NCBI GenBank assembly: GCA_007122045.1
Contig: SKJM01000288.1
Coordinates: 1 to 13,971 of the forward strand
DNA length: 13,971 bases
Source: Planctomycetales bacterium
GTDB lineage: Bacteria; Planctomycetota; Planctomycetia; Pirellulales; Thermoguttaceae
Direction: 5' to 3'
Of the stretch, positions 1 to 8,094 are shown piece after piece (the stretch's first letter is position 1; every line of letters begins with the position of its first letter). Position numbers and translations under genes: made by a program. A model generated the notes under the pieces. The model was not told the origin of the DNA, made no database searches, and saw only the letters and a program-made list of their open reading frames with translations.

Positions 1-1
1 G

Positions 2-259
2 AAACCGGCCGGGGCAGGCCCGGCGCGGAAAGGGGAAGGGTGCGCGGAGGCATGGATAGCGGGCCAGTCATCGAACCGGCCGGGGCAAGCCCGGCGGGGA
101 AGGGGGAAGGGTGCGTGCAGGGTGGGTAGCGGGCCAGTCATCGAACCGGCCGGGGCAGGCCCGGCGGGGAAAGGGGAAGGGTGCGCGGAGGCATGGGTAG
201 CGGGCCAGTCATCGAACCGGCCGGGGCAGGCCCGGCGGGGAAGGGGGAGAGGGTGCGGG
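2..259. repeat. 71-bp tandem repeat array, four copies, cut by left edge
   Basis: Four head-to-tail copies begin near positions 2, 73, 143 and 214, giving periods of 71, 70 and 71 bases; the fourth breaks off after about 45 bases. Each unit starts with GAACCGGCCGGGGCAGGCCC, continues through a purine-rich GGGGAAGGG stretch and ends in GGGCCAGTCATC. Copies differ by a few substitutions and single-base indels. There is no unique spacer between copies, so this is not a CRISPR. The array probably continues left of the window. An open frame across it (122-385) is low-complexity repeat translation and is not called as a gene. Function is unknown. Confidence 0.9.
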
Positions 260-293
260 GCGAGCGGGCCGCCGGGGGCGGAGGCCCTGCGGC

Positions 294-322
294 TTGCATC
301 TTGGCTGCCGCCATGCTCTAAT
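294..322 (+). promoter_or_regulatory. Candidate sigma-70-type promoter for the M24 peptidase and acc genes
   Basis: TTGCAT at 294-299 and TCTAAT at 317-322 are separated by exactly 17 bases. It lies about 85 bases upstream of the peptidase start and just downstream of the tandem repeat array. Matches to the consensus are partial, so this is a candidate from sequence only. Confidence 0.45.
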
Positions 323-406
323 CGGTCCTTTGACGAGAGGCGGAGCGAAGTTCATCGATGTGTTAGCCGCCGCCGTTCACGTTGAGCCATCTTGGGAGCC
401 GCTTCG

Positions 407-1498
407 ATGAGCCGATTCGAAATCCGAAAAGATAAGCTTCGCCGCGCCGTGAAGCGCGCCGGGGCCGACGCCCTGCTGGTGACCAATTTCCGAAACGTCA
501 CGTACCTGACCGGTTTTACGGGCGACGACAGTTATCTGCTGCTGCGGCGTGACGGCGAAACCCTGCTGAGCGATGGCCGCTACACCACCCAGTTGAAGGA
601 AGAATGCCCGGGCTTGGACCTCGACATTCGCCGCCCCAATGTGAAGATGGTCGATGCGACGGCTCGGCTGGCGCGCCGCGCGAAGGTGGGCAAGCTGGCC
701 ATTGAGGCCGACTCGATGACCGTGGCCTTCCGCGACAACTTGGCCGAGAGGCTTTCCAGGGTGGAACTGGTCAGCACGTCAGGCCGGGTTGCCCAATTGC
801 GGCTGCGCAAGGACCGCGACGAGGTGCGGCGGATTCGCCAGGCCGTCGCGTGCGCCGAAAAGGCGTTTGCCGCCGTGTGCGCCGCCTTGACGCCGGAAAA
901 GACGGAAAAGGAAGTGGCCGATGAATTAGACCATACCATGCGGCAAATGGGGGCGCAGTGCGCCTCGTTCCCCCCCATTGTGGCTGTTGGGCCGCGGTCC
1001 GCCCTCCCCCACGCACCCCCAACCGAGCAGCGGATCGGAGAAAACGGCTTTGTCTTGATCGACTGGGGGGCGCGCGACGATTTGTATGTGAGCGACTTGA
1101 CTCGCGTGCTGATTCGCGGCAAGCTATCGGCCAAGCTGCGGCGGGTGTATTCCGTAGTGCTCGACGCCCAAACGAAGGCCATCGAGGCCATTCGCCCCGG
1201 CGTGCCCGCCAAAGACATCGATGCCGTCGCCCGCGGGGTCATCGCCGATGCCGGTTTCGGCCGCCGCTTCAGCCACGGGCTGGGGCACGGCATCGGACTG
1301 GACGTCCATGAAGGTCCACGATTATCGTCAATCGTGGAGACGGTGTTGCGGCCGGGCATGGTCGTGACGGTTGAGCCGGGCATATACCTGCCCGGTTGGG
1401 GGGGAGTGCGTATTGAAGATGACGTGCTGGTTACCCGCAACGGCTGCGAGGTGCTGACCAGTGCGGCGAAACAACTGAACGAGGTGGTGCTAAGCTAG
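407..1498 (+). CDS. M24-family Xaa-Pro aminopeptidase/dipeptidase
   Basis: This 363-residue cytoplasmic metallopeptidase probably releases N-terminal residues from peptides with proline in second position, using two metal ions. The N-terminal creatinase-like domain (about residues 1-130) carries the family-like stretch [13 protein letters not shown]. The C-terminal pita-bread domain keeps all five expected metal ligands: D219, D230, H294 (in SHGLGHG), E323 (in TVEPGIY) and E337 (in RIEDD). H301 (DVHEG) matches the second catalytic histidine. Length fits the short YqhT/PepQ-like group better than the ~440-residue E. coli PepP, so no symbol is given. The ATG at 407 is chosen because GGGAG (394-398) lies 8 bases upstream; a TTG at 392 is possible but has no such site. 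It sits 130 bases before accB on the same strand, an arrangement seen in other bacteria where efp is often also present. Confidence 0.93.
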   Translation: MSRFEIRKDKLRRAVKRAGADALLVTNFRNVTYLTGFTGDDSYLLLRRDGETLLSDGRYTTQLKEECPGLDLDIRRPNVKMVDATARLARRAKVGKLAIEADSMTVAFRDNLAERLSRVELVSTSGRVAQLRLRKDRDEVRRIRQAVACAEKAFAAVCAALTPEKTEKEVADELDHTMRQMGAQCASFPPIVAVGPRSALPHAPPTEQRIGENGFVLIDWGARDDLYVSDLTRVLIRGKLSAKLRRVYSVVLDAQTKAIEAIRPGVPAKDIDAVARGVIADAGFGRRFSHGLGHGIGLDVHEGPRLSSIVETVLRPGMVVTVEPGIYLPGWGGVRIEDDVLVTRNGCEVLTSAAKQLNEVVLS

Positions 1499-1504
1499 GG
1501 GAGC

Positions 1505-1572
1505 GGGGCGAAGCGGCAACGGTCGTCTCGCCCCAAGGCCCGACCGGCCGCCCCGGAACCAACTGCCGGGGC
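1505..1572 (+). promoter_or_regulatory. Two tandem hairpins in the leader of accB
   Basis: Two perfect 7-bp stems lie between the peptidase stop and accB. The first pairs GGGGCGA (1505-1511) with TCGCCCC (1528-1534) over a 16-base loop. The second pairs GCCCCGG (1550-1556) with CCGGGGC (1566-1572) over a 9-base loop. Neither is followed by a T tract, so a rho-independent terminator is unlikely. They could be an RNA processing or control element between the peptidase and accBC, or chance structure in GC-rich DNA. Confidence 0.35.
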
Positions 1573-1628
1573 AGCCGCCCGCCGTTTGTCGCCGACCGCG
1601 TGGAACCATCAATTTGGGAGATATTGGC

Positions 1629-2126
1629 ATGGCCGGTTCCTTGCCGAACCAGGACGTATTCGACGTGCGAAAAGTACGCCGTTTGATCGTGCTCATGAAG
1701 GAGTACGACCTGAGCGAACTCGAGATTCAACAAGGCGAGACGCGCATCCAGCTTCGCCGGGGCGGGGGGGCGAACGTGCCGGTGGAAACCATCGGAGCGC
1801 CGGTCCCTGCCGTAGCGGCACCGGCGGCCGCACCGGGGGCGGAAACGCCGAAACCCGAGGCGGCCCCGCCGCCCGAGGAGAAGATGACGCTAATCCGCAG
1901 CCCGATGGTCGGCACCTTCTACTCGGCCCCTGACCCGGAATCGCCGCCGTACGTGAAGGTGGGCGACCACGTGGGGCCGGATACGACCATCTGCACGGTG
2001 GAGGCGATGAAGGTTTTCAACCAGATTCCCGCGGAAGTTACCGGCAAAATCGTGGCCGTGCTCGCCGACAACGGCGAGACGGTGGAGTTCAACCAACCCC
2101 TGTTCAAAGTCGACACGCGAGGATGA
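1629..2126 (+). CDS. accB: Biotin carboxyl carrier protein of acetyl-CoA carboxylase
   Basis: AccB carries the biotin that shuttles carboxylate from biotin carboxylase to the carboxyltransferase in the first committed step of fatty acid synthesis. The 165-residue protein has an N-terminal helical part (about 9-45), an Ala/Pro-rich flexible linker (about 50-85) and a C-terminal biotinyl domain (about 86-163). The biotin-accepting lysine is K128 in VEAMKVFNQ; the usual Met after this Lys is Val here, which is a tolerated variation in biotinyl domains. The segment SAPDPESPPYVKVG matches the thumb loop of bacterial AccB. The ATG at 1629 is preceded by GGGAGA (1616-1621) with 7 bases between; an in-frame TTG at 1614 is less likely. 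accC follows after 88 bases. Confidence 0.96.
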   Translation: MAGSLPNQDVFDVRKVRRLIVLMKEYDLSELEIQQGETRIQLRRGGGANVPVETIGAPVPAVAAPAAAPGAETPKPEAAPPPEEKMTLIRSPMVGTFYSAPDPESPPYVKVGDHVGPDTTICTVEAMKVFNQIPAEVTGKIVAVLADNGETVEFNQPLFKVDTRG

Positions 2127-2214
2127 CCCCGGCGGTCGCGGCCGGGGCGCCCCCGCAGGGTGCACCGGGCCGCCGCCATGGCCCATTCCCAATATCGACC
2201 CCTAGCAACGCGTC

Positions 2215-3561
2215 ATGTTCAAACGCATCCTGATTGCCAACCGGGGCGAGATCGCCCTGCGGATCATTCGCGCGTGCCGCGAGCTGGACGTGGAGACCGT
2301 GGCCGTCTTCAGCGAAGCCGACCGAGGAGCGGCCTACCTCGACCTGGCCGACGAGGCGTATTGCATCGGACCCGCCCGGGCCACCGACAGCTACCTGAAA
2401 ATCGACCGCGTCATCAGCGCCGCCGAGGTGGGCAACGTGCAGGCGATCCACCCGGGCTACGGGTTCCTGTCGGAGAACGCCCACTTCGCCGACGTATGCC
2501 GGAGCTGCCACATCGAGTTCATCGGCCCTTCGTCGGAGTCGATGGCCCTGCTGGGCGACAAGAACGCGGCGCGCCGCCTCGCCCACGAAAACGGGGTGCC
2601 CACGGTCCCCGGCAGCGAGGGGCTCATCGAAAACGAAGCCGAGGCCATCAAGCTGGCCCACGAAATCGGTTTTCCCGTGCTCGTGAAGGCCGCCGCCGGC
2701 GGCGGCGGCCGCGGGATGCGGGTGGCGGTGAACGACCTGGCGCTGCGGTCGGCCATCCAGCAGGCCCAGAACGAGGCCCAGGCCGCGTTCGGCAACCCCG
2801 ATATCTACCTGGAAAAGTACATCGAGCATCCCCGGCACGTCGAAGTCCAGGTGATTGCCGATACGCACGGCAACGCCGTCCACCTTTGGGAGCGCGACTG
2901 CACCATGCAGCGGCGCCACCAGAAGCTCATCGAGGAGAGCCCGGCGCCGAACCTCGACCAGGAAACGCGCAACGCCATGTGCAACGCGGCGGTGCAGCTC
3001 ACCCGCGCCGCCAACTACCACAACGCGGCGACCGTCGAGTTCGTCGTCGACCGCCAGGGCAACTTCTACTTCATTGAAGTCAACGCGCGCATCCAGGTCG
3101 AGCACCCGGTGACCGAGTTCGTGACCGGCCTGGACCTGATCAAGGCCCAGATTCGGGTGGCCTCCGGCGAGCCGCTGCCGGCGGAGTTCGCCCAGGAGCG
3201 GATCGAGCAGCGCGGCACGGCCATCGAGTGCCGCATCAATGCGGAAGACCCGTCGAAGAACTTCCGGTCCAGCCCGGGCGAAATCCGCCGGATGATCGTT
3301 CCCGGCGGGTTCGGGGTCCGGTTCGATTCCCACGTCCACGCCGGCTACGTGGTCTCGCCGCATTACGACTCGATGATCGGCAAACTGATCGTCCATCAGC
3401 GGACGCGCGAGGAGGCCATCGCCTGCATGAAGCGGGCGCTGGACGAATTGACCATCGAGGGCATTCAGACGACGAAGCCCATTTTGCGGGAGATCATCGA
3501 CCACGCCGCCTTTGTCGAGTCGCGGGTCGATACCACCTTTATCGAGCGAACCTGGCTGTGA
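2215..3561 (+). CDS. accC: Biotin carboxylase subunit of acetyl-CoA carboxylase
   Basis: AccC uses ATP and bicarbonate to carboxylate biotin on AccB. The 448-residue length is normal. The N-terminal domain has [12 protein letters not shown] and [10 protein letters not shown] (79-88). The ATP-grasp domain has K116, K159 with the glycine-rich loop [11 protein letters not shown], and the catalytic stretch E288-V-N-A-R292-I-Q-V-E296-H. These residues fall at the same numbers as in the E. coli enzyme. The C-terminal domain has ECRINAEDP and YDSMIGKLI. No residue expected to be essential is missing. The start is the ATG at 2215, whose [14 protein letters not shown] matches the family N-terminus; no clear Shine-Dalgarno site precedes it, so translation may be leaderless-like or coupled to accB. 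It is the last gene of the peptidase-accB-accC run. The carboxyltransferase genes (accA, accD) are not in the window. Confidence 0.98.
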   Translation: MFKRILIANRGEIALRIIRACRELDVETVAVFSEADRGAAYLDLADEAYCIGPARATDSYLKIDRVISAAEVGNVQAIHPGYGFLSENAHFADVCRSCHIEFIGPSSESMALLGDKNAARRLAHENGVPTVPGSEGLIENEAEAIKLAHEIGFPVLVKAAAGGGGRGMRVAVNDLALRSAIQQAQNEAQAAFGNPDIYLEKYIEHPRHVEVQVIADTHGNAVHLWERDCTMQRRHQKLIEESPAPNLDQETRNAMCNAAVQLTRAANYHNAATVEFVVDRQGNFYFIEVNARIQVEHPVTEFVTGLDLIKAQIRVASGEPLPAEFAQERIEQRGTAIECRINAEDPSKNFRSSPGEIRRMIVPGGFGVRFDSHVHAGYVVSPHYDSMIGKLIVHQRTREEAIACMKRALDELTIEGIQTTKPILREIIDHAAFVESRVDTTFIERTWL

Positions 3562-3635
3562 GGAATGTCCCTGGGGCGAGCGCGAGGTTCTCCAGGGCGC
3601 GGCACGGCGACGGTCGCCCGCCGCGCGGAACCGGC

Positions 3636-3664
3636 TTGGGTTACGGCAGCGAAAGGGGTAGAAT
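3636..3664 (+). promoter_or_regulatory. Candidate promoter of the phosphofructokinase gene
   Basis: TTGGGT at 3636-3641 and TAGAAT at 3659-3664 are 17 bases apart, and the start codon follows 36 bases after the -10 box. The -10 lies in the 8-mer GGTAGAAT, which recurs upstream of rsmE (minus strand, 8872-8879) and at 13301-13308. It separates the phosphofructokinase from the accBC transcript. Confidence 0.6.
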
Positions 3665-3700
3665 ACGTCGCAGAGATCGGAACCGTCACAGGAGAAGTCC

Positions 3701-5014
3701 ATGAGTACCACGCTGTCACGCCCTCCCCAATTGGAATCGAACATTCGCCGGGTCGGCATCCTGTTTGCCGGCGGCCCGGCGCCCGCGGCCAACGCGGTCA
3801 TCTCGACGGCGGCCTGCTCGTTTCTGCGGAACAATATCGACGTGATGGGCATCCTGTACGGCTACTCGGGGCTGGTGCAGTTCGGCCCGGAATACGCGCT
3901 GCGCGAGGGCCGCGACTACCTGCGCATCGATCACATCCTCCTGAAGCGCACCCGCAACAAGCCCGGCATTATGATCGGCACCGCCCGGACGAACCCGGGC
4001 AAGCAGGTTTCCGATCCCGATCACCTGCGCGACCCCGGGCGGACCGCCCAGCTTCGCGCGGTGTACGACGCGCTGCGGTCGATCGGCGTCGACGCGCTCA
4101 TTTCCATCGGCGGCGACGATACGCTGAAGACGGCCAACAAGTTCCGCCTGTTCCAAGACACGCTGCCCGAAGGAACCCCCAGAATCCCCGTCGTCCACCT
4201 GCCCAAGACGATCGACAACGACTACATGGGCATCGACTTCACGTTCGGCTACTTCACGGCGGTCGAGTTCCTGGCCGAGGAAATCCGGAACCTCCTGGCC
4301 GACGCCGAGGCGAATCGGAGCTATTTCATTGCCGAGACGATGGGTCGCAGCGCCGGCTGGCTGCCGTACGGCGCGGCCATCGCCGGCGAAGCCAGCCTGG
4401 TGATCAGCATCGAGGACATCACCGGCAAGTTCGAATCGAGCGAGGAAGTGACCGACCGGAAGACCGGCAAGACGACCATCCGGCGGGTGATGGACTTTCC
4501 CGAGGTCATCAAACGCATCGTGGCCACCATGCGCGTGCGCGAAGAGGCCGAGGGGAAACCGTTCGGCGTCATCGTATTGGCCGAGGGCCTGGCGGAACTT
4601 CTGCCGCAGCAGTACATCGAAGGCGTGCCCCGCGACGAGCACGGCCATATTGCCATCTCGCAGTTGAACTTGAGCAAGCTCTTCGCGCAGCGCGTTGCCG
4701 ACGAGTACCACCGGCAAACCGGCAAGGACAAGAAGCTCACCGGTCTGCAGCTCGGTTACGAGAGCCGCTGCGCCCGCCCCCAGGCCTTCGACGTGATGCT
4801 GGGCAGCCAGTTGGGAGTGGGGGCGTATCGGGCCCTGGTCGAAAAGCGGCTCGACGGCGTGATGGTGTCGGTCTCCGGCCAGTTGGACCTCAACTACGTG
4901 CCGTTCAACCAATTGGTCGATCCGGAAACCCTGGTCACCGTGGTGCGCTACATCGAACCCGGCAGCGACTTCCACCGCCTCGCCCGGTTCCTGGAAACCT
5001 ACGTGAACGACTGA
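3701..5014 (+). CDS. pfp: Pyrophosphate-type 6-phosphofructokinase
   Basis: This 437-residue enzyme converts fructose 6-phosphate to the 1,6-bisphosphate, most likely with pyrophosphate as donor, so it can run in both glycolysis and gluconeogenesis. It has the N-terminal glycine loop FAGGPAPAANAV (22-33). The donor site reads GGDDT (137-141), where ATP-dependent enzymes have GGDG. The catalytic loop reads PKTIDND (168-174), with Lys where ATP enzymes usually have Gly. Asp plus Lys at these places is the known mark of PPi specificity. MGRSAGW (214-220) is the sugar-phosphate binding segment. The ATG at 3701 is preceded by AGGAGAA (3690-3696), the clearest ribosome site in the window. The gene has its own promoter and a strong hairpin after it, so it is probably a single-gene unit. 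PPi dependence rests on motifs only. Confidence 0.93.
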   Translation: MSTTLSRPPQLESNIRRVGILFAGGPAPAANAVISTAACSFLRNNIDVMGILYGYSGLVQFGPEYALREGRDYLRIDHILLKRTRNKPGIMIGTARTNPGKQVSDPDHLRDPGRTAQLRAVYDALRSIGVDALISIGGDDTLKTANKFRLFQDTLPEGTPRIPVVHLPKTIDNDYMGIDFTFGYFTAVEFLAEEIRNLLADAEANRSYFIAETMGRSAGWLPYGAAIAGEASLVISIEDITGKFESSEEVTDRKTGKTTIRRVMDFPEVIKRIVATMRVREEAEGKPFGVIVLAEGLAELLPQQYIEGVPRDEHGHIAISQLNLSKLFAQRVADEYHRQTGKDKKLTGLQLGYESRCARPQAFDVMLGSQLGVGAYRALVEKRLDGVMVSVSGQLDLNYVPFNQLVDPETLVTVVRYIEPGSDFHRLARFLETYVND

Positions 5015-5030
5015 CGCCGCTTCCCCATTC

Positions 5031-5059
5031 GCTGCGGGCCGGCCTGGCCGGCCCGCAGC
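5031..5059 (+). terminator. Strong palindromic hairpin after pfp
   Basis: Bases 5031-5044 (GCTGCGGGCCGGCC) pair perfectly with 5046-5059 around a single central T, so about 12 base pairs can form with a small loop. It begins 17 bases after the pfp stop codon. There is no T tract after it, so it may act as a non-canonical terminator or as a 3' end stabiliser. Confidence 0.55.
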
Positions 5060-5204
5060 GGTGCTCAGGCGGCCACCCCGCCGCCCCCCCTCCGTCACAG
5101 GCCGGCTTGCCCGCAGGTGGCCCTCTGCGCGACTTTAACTTGTGCAAAAATGAGGAACGGCCCCCGGACGGCTGGAATACCAAGCGCCCGATCGGCCGAA
5201 TCCC

Positions 5205-5233
5205 TTGCGAATGGAGGACATCTCAAGAATAAT
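5205..5233 (+). promoter_or_regulatory. Candidate promoter of the 833-residue planctomycete protein gene
   Basis: TTGCGA at 5205-5210 and AATAAT at 5228-5233 are 17 bases apart. Each differs from the consensus by one or two bases. Transcription would begin near 5240, leaving a leader of about 75 bases before the GTG at 5314. The surrounding 5060-5250 shows no gene. Confidence 0.5.
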
Positions 5234-5313
5234 GAGAATAGGCAAACCTTTTGTCTCACGTCCTCCGAAAATCCCTGCCCGTAGGTGAGGCCACACAGCC
5301 TTCAGGAACCATT

Positions 5314-7815
5314 GTGACGCAATCCTTCGACCCGTATCGCGATTGGCTGGGCATCGAAGACCCAAGCCGCCCGCTGGACCATTATCGGCTGCTTGGCCTG
5401 CCGCCATTTGAGAACGACCCGCAGCAAATTGCGCATGCTGCCGACGTCGCCATGGCGAAGGTCCGCACGATTCGTCCCGGGGCGCGGATTGCCGATTGGG
5501 GACGGCTGCTTGACCAACTCAACGCGGTGAAGGTATGCCTGATGGACCCGGCCAGCAAGGCTGCGTACGATGCCGGCCTGCGAGGGGCCGGGCGCACGGA
5601 GGAGCCATCGACCCCCGGTGCCGATGGCCCCAAGCCCTCCGCGAGCCCTCAGGTGGCGATGCCACCGACCCTCGCCAATCCGCCGCTGGGCCAAGCCGCA
5701 ACGGGCACGGTCGCCGGCGAGCCGCAGCCGGCCGCGGGGTCGCCGGAACCTCGGCAACCGGACAACACGTGGCTGTCTGCTCCCTCCAGCGAAGCTGCGG
5801 TCGGTGGACAACCGACTCCACAAGACGTGGCAAAGCATGGGGCGCGATCGGCAGGGAGCGATGCGTCGGCGTGGTCGAAGTCGGTGTCGCCGTGGTCGTC
5901 CAGCCCCGTGCCGATGGGATCGGCCGAGAGTTCCGCAGTGCCGGCGGGGGGACCCGATGCACAGCCGGTGCCGGTGGCAAGCCCGGTACCGGGCCATTCC
6001 CAGCCGGTTGCGCCGGGTTCGGACCAGGCGGGTTTCGGTGCACCGGGCAGCAGCTACGCACCCGGAGCAGGCGGGGACGCCTCAGCGGGCGGGCCCACGG
6101 GTGAAAGCCGCACGCTTCAGCAGCAGGTGACCGCGCCGGCCATCGTCGTCCTCTCCTGCGCCGTCATCGTCTTGACGGCAATGGTGATCACCCGGGACCG
6201 CCACGAAGCCCCGAACGCCAGCGTTCCCGGCGCGTTGCGGGAGGATTCGGAGGCCGTCGCGCCTGAGTCGCCTCCCCCGGTCGAGGCACCTTCCGCTCCG
6301 CCTTCGCCCCAGGACGCGGCCCAGCAGCAGTCGGCCGACGAGCCACCGGAGCCTGCGCCGAGCCCGGCCAAGCCGGCCGGACCGGAGTACCCCACGGAAG
6401 CGGACGCCCGCGCTCCGTCAGAACAACCGGCCGGGCAGTTGGCCGAAGGGAGCGGACCGCCGGACGCACCCGATCCAGCCGGTCTGACTGATCCGACCGG
6501 TCTGACTGATCCGACCGGTCCGACTGATCCGGCCGGTCCGACTGATCCGGCCGGTCCGACTGGTCTGCCCGATCCCGCCTCACCGCCGAGCCCAGCCGCG
6601 CCGGCTGACCCGCCCGAGCCTCCCGGTCCGCCCGATCCCGCCGAGGCCCCGGTCGACAAACCGGCGGCTTCGCCCGCCCCCGAGAACGGGCCCCCGCCGG
6701 GTGGGACATTCGAAGCCGCCTTGAGCGACGCGCGGTTCTCCATGGCCGAACGCGATCTGGCCGGGGCCCGAAAACACCTTGAAGCGGCCAGGAGACTTGC
6801 GCACACCGACGGGCAGCAGCAGGCGGCGCAGCGCGTCGGGTTTGTGCTCGACCATCTTGCCGAGTTCTGGCGCGGCGTCCACGAGGCCGCCGGCGCCCTG
6901 CAATCGGGGCAGACGCTGGCCGTGAAGGACACCTACATCGTGGTGGTCGAGGCGAACTCTCACGAACTGCTCATCAGGCACGCCGGCCAGAACCGGCGCT
7001 ACCGCGTGGCAGACATGGAGGGCGGGCTGGTCCTCGCTGTCGTCGACGCGTCGTTTGAAGCGAGTGCCAACCTGCACCTGCTTGTCGGCACCTTCCTGTG
7101 TTTCGACGCGAGGGGCAATGAACAGATGGGGCGGCAGCGGCTGGCCGCGGCCGCGAAGGCCGGGCTGGACATCAAGCCCTTCCTGGCCGAGTTAGACGCG
7201 GGCGGAAGCGGCGTCGCGGTCGGCGAAACCCGAACCGGAACCGGCGGGCTGACGCCCCCACGAACGACGCTTCCCGGGGGGCAGGCCCGCCCCGGGCACG
7301 TCCCCGGCCAAACTCCTCCGCTGGATCCCGCCGCGTTGCGCGCGGCGGAAGAGGCCGTCCGCAAGAAGCTCGCCGACCGCTTCCGTCAAGCCACCACTCC
7401 CGGCGCCAAGGCGCAGTTGGCGGAGAAGCTGGTCGAGGAAGCCGCCGGCGAGCCCCCGGAAATGCGGGCAGCCATGCTTCGTGAAGCGCAACGCCTTGCC
7501 GTCGAGTCGGGCACGGTCGACCTGTCGCTCAGCACGGTTGGTGCTCTGGCCACGCTGGGCATCGTCGACCCCTTGACTGCCATGACCGGCGCGCTGGAGG
7601 AACTGCTGGAGACGGCCAACGGCGCCGCCCGCCAGCGGCAGGTTGCCCAAGCGGCCCTGCAACTGATCGAGCACGCGGGGGCCGACCGCCGACTTGCCGA
7701 AGCGGTCCGTCTGGCCGACGTGGCGCTGCCGGCCGCTCGCAACTCGAACAATCCCACGCTCATGCGTCAAGCGGCGTTCATCAAGCAGCGGCTCGAGGCG
7801 ATGGAGAAGAAGTAA
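5314..7815 (+). CDS. Planctomycete-type single-pass membrane protein, function unknown
   Basis: I do not know its function. The 833-residue protein has four parts. (1) Residues 1-91 form a compact domain with FDPYRDWLGI (5-13) and DHYRLLGL (22-29), ending YDAGLRG; it resembles a J-like N-terminal domain I know from many planctomycete kinases and hypothetical proteins. (2) A Pro/Ser/Ala-rich segment runs to about 270. (3) One hydrophobic helix lies at about 274-292 (VVLSCAVIVLTAMVI) with TRDR after it, suggesting a single-pass membrane protein. (4) After a Pro-rich linker with hexapeptide repeats (390-419), a charged helical C-terminal half (from about 470) ends in KKLADRFRQATTPGAKAQLA and AMLREAQRLAVESG, similar to a repeat region of other planctomycete proteins. 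The GTG at 5314 is chosen because AGGAA lies 5 bases upstream and related proteins start shortly before FDPY. A TTG at 5251 would add 21 residues. Confidence 0.85.
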   Translation: MTQSFDPYRDWLGIEDPSRPLDHYRLLGLPPFENDPQQIAHAADVAMAKVRTIRPGARIADWGRLLDQLNAVKVCLMDPASKAAYDAGLRGAGRTEEPSTPGADGPKPSASPQVAMPPTLANPPLGQAATGTVAGEPQPAAGSPEPRQPDNTWLSAPSSEAAVGGQPTPQDVAKHGARSAGSDASAWSKSVSPWSSSPVPMGSAESSAVPAGGPDAQPVPVASPVPGHSQPVAPGSDQAGFGAPGSSYAPGAGGDASAGGPTGESRTLQQQVTAPAIVVLSCAVIVLTAMVITRDRHEAPNASVPGALREDSEAVAPESPPPVEAPSAPPSPQDAAQQQSADEPPEPAPSPAKPAGPEYPTEADARAPSEQPAGQLAEGSGPPDAPDPAGLTDPTGLTDPTGPTDPAGPTDPAGPTGLPDPASPPSPAAPADPPEPPGPPDPAEAPVDKPAASPAPENGPPPGGTFEAALSDARFSMAERDLAGARKHLEAARRLAHTDGQQQAAQRVGFVLDHLAEFWRGVHEAAGALQSGQTLAVKDTYIVVVEANSHELLIRHAGQNRRYRVADMEGGLVLAVVDASFEASANLHLLVGTFLCFDARGNEQMGRQRLAAAAKAGLDIKPFLAELDAGGSGVAVGETRTGTGGLTPPRTTLPGGQARPGHVPGQTPPLDPAALRAAEEAVRKKLADRFRQATTPGAKAQLAEKLVEEAAGEPPEMRAAMLREAQRLAVESGTVDLSLSTVGALATLGIVDPLTAMTGALEELLETANGAARQRQVAQAALQLIEHAGADRRLAEAVRLADVALPAARNSNNPTLMRQAAFIKQRLEAMEKK
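6481..6570 (+). repeat. 18-bp in-frame minisatellite (five copies)
   Basis: Five consecutive 18-base units start at 6481, 6499, 6517, 6535 and 6553, with consensus GGTCYGACTGATCCGRCC. The first two are identical and the third and fourth are identical; the fifth is diverged, and a partial copy precedes the first. Because 18 is a multiple of three, they encode the hexapeptide G-[LP]-T-D-P-[TA] in the linker after the membrane helix. Copy number could change without breaking the frame. Confidence 0.93.
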
Positions 7816-7867
7816 TCGGCTCTTTCGTTTCGAGGTCCAGGCCTCGCCAATGGAGTAGGCACACGCC

Positions 7868-8047
7868 GCTGTGCCGTCCCCAAGGGGTAGGGTGGTGACA
7901 AGCAAGCCAAGGCCGTGGTGGGACTTCGGTCGCTCGCCCGGACGTGCTTCCGGCGCACAGCGTGCAAACCAGCCAGACGTGGCTTGCGCCGTCCCACCGA
8001 GAGCTTACGCGACCTCGTCCCACCCTACATGCTGTGCCGTCCCCAAG
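7868..8047. repeat. Degenerate palindromic MITE-like element
   Basis: The gap between two genes (7816-8094) is filled by nested repeats. A perfect 17-base direct repeat, GCTGTGCCGTCCCCAAG, bounds it at 7868-7884 and 8031-8047. Inside are inverted pairs in nested order: TAGGGTGG (7888-7895) with CCACCCTA (8020-8027), GGTGGGAC (7917-7924) with GTCCCACC (7991-7998, again at 8017-8024), and GCAAGCCA (7902-7909) with TGGCTTGC (7980-7987). No transposase is encoded. The layout suggests an old non-autonomous palindromic element; the TAGGGTGGGAC...GTCCCACCCTA pattern resembles repeats I associate with planctomycete genomes. The direct repeat is too long for a usual target duplication, so its origin is open. 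Confidence 0.6.
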
Positions 8048-8094
8048 CAACGCACGCTGCACCCAAAAGCCGAAGAACGGAAGCAACGACCTTG

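Noticed and set aside
122..385. An 87-codon frame starting within the tandem repeats
   Set aside because: It is translation of the 71-bp repeat units, with no conserved content and no independent support.
2104..3852. A 582-codon minus-strand open frame across accC
   Set aside because: Long antisense frames are expected opposite GC-rich genes. The accC frame is fully supported and the antisense product has no recognisable domain.
3716..5098. A 460-codon minus-strand open frame across pfp
   Set aside because: Antisense shadow of pfp; the translation is Val/Gly/Arg-rich without known motifs.
3565..5232. A 555-codon open frame overlapping pfp on the same strand
   Set aside because: It is an out-of-frame reading of pfp with Arg/Pro/His-rich composition and no family match, while the pfp frame has complete enzyme motifs and a strong ribosome site.
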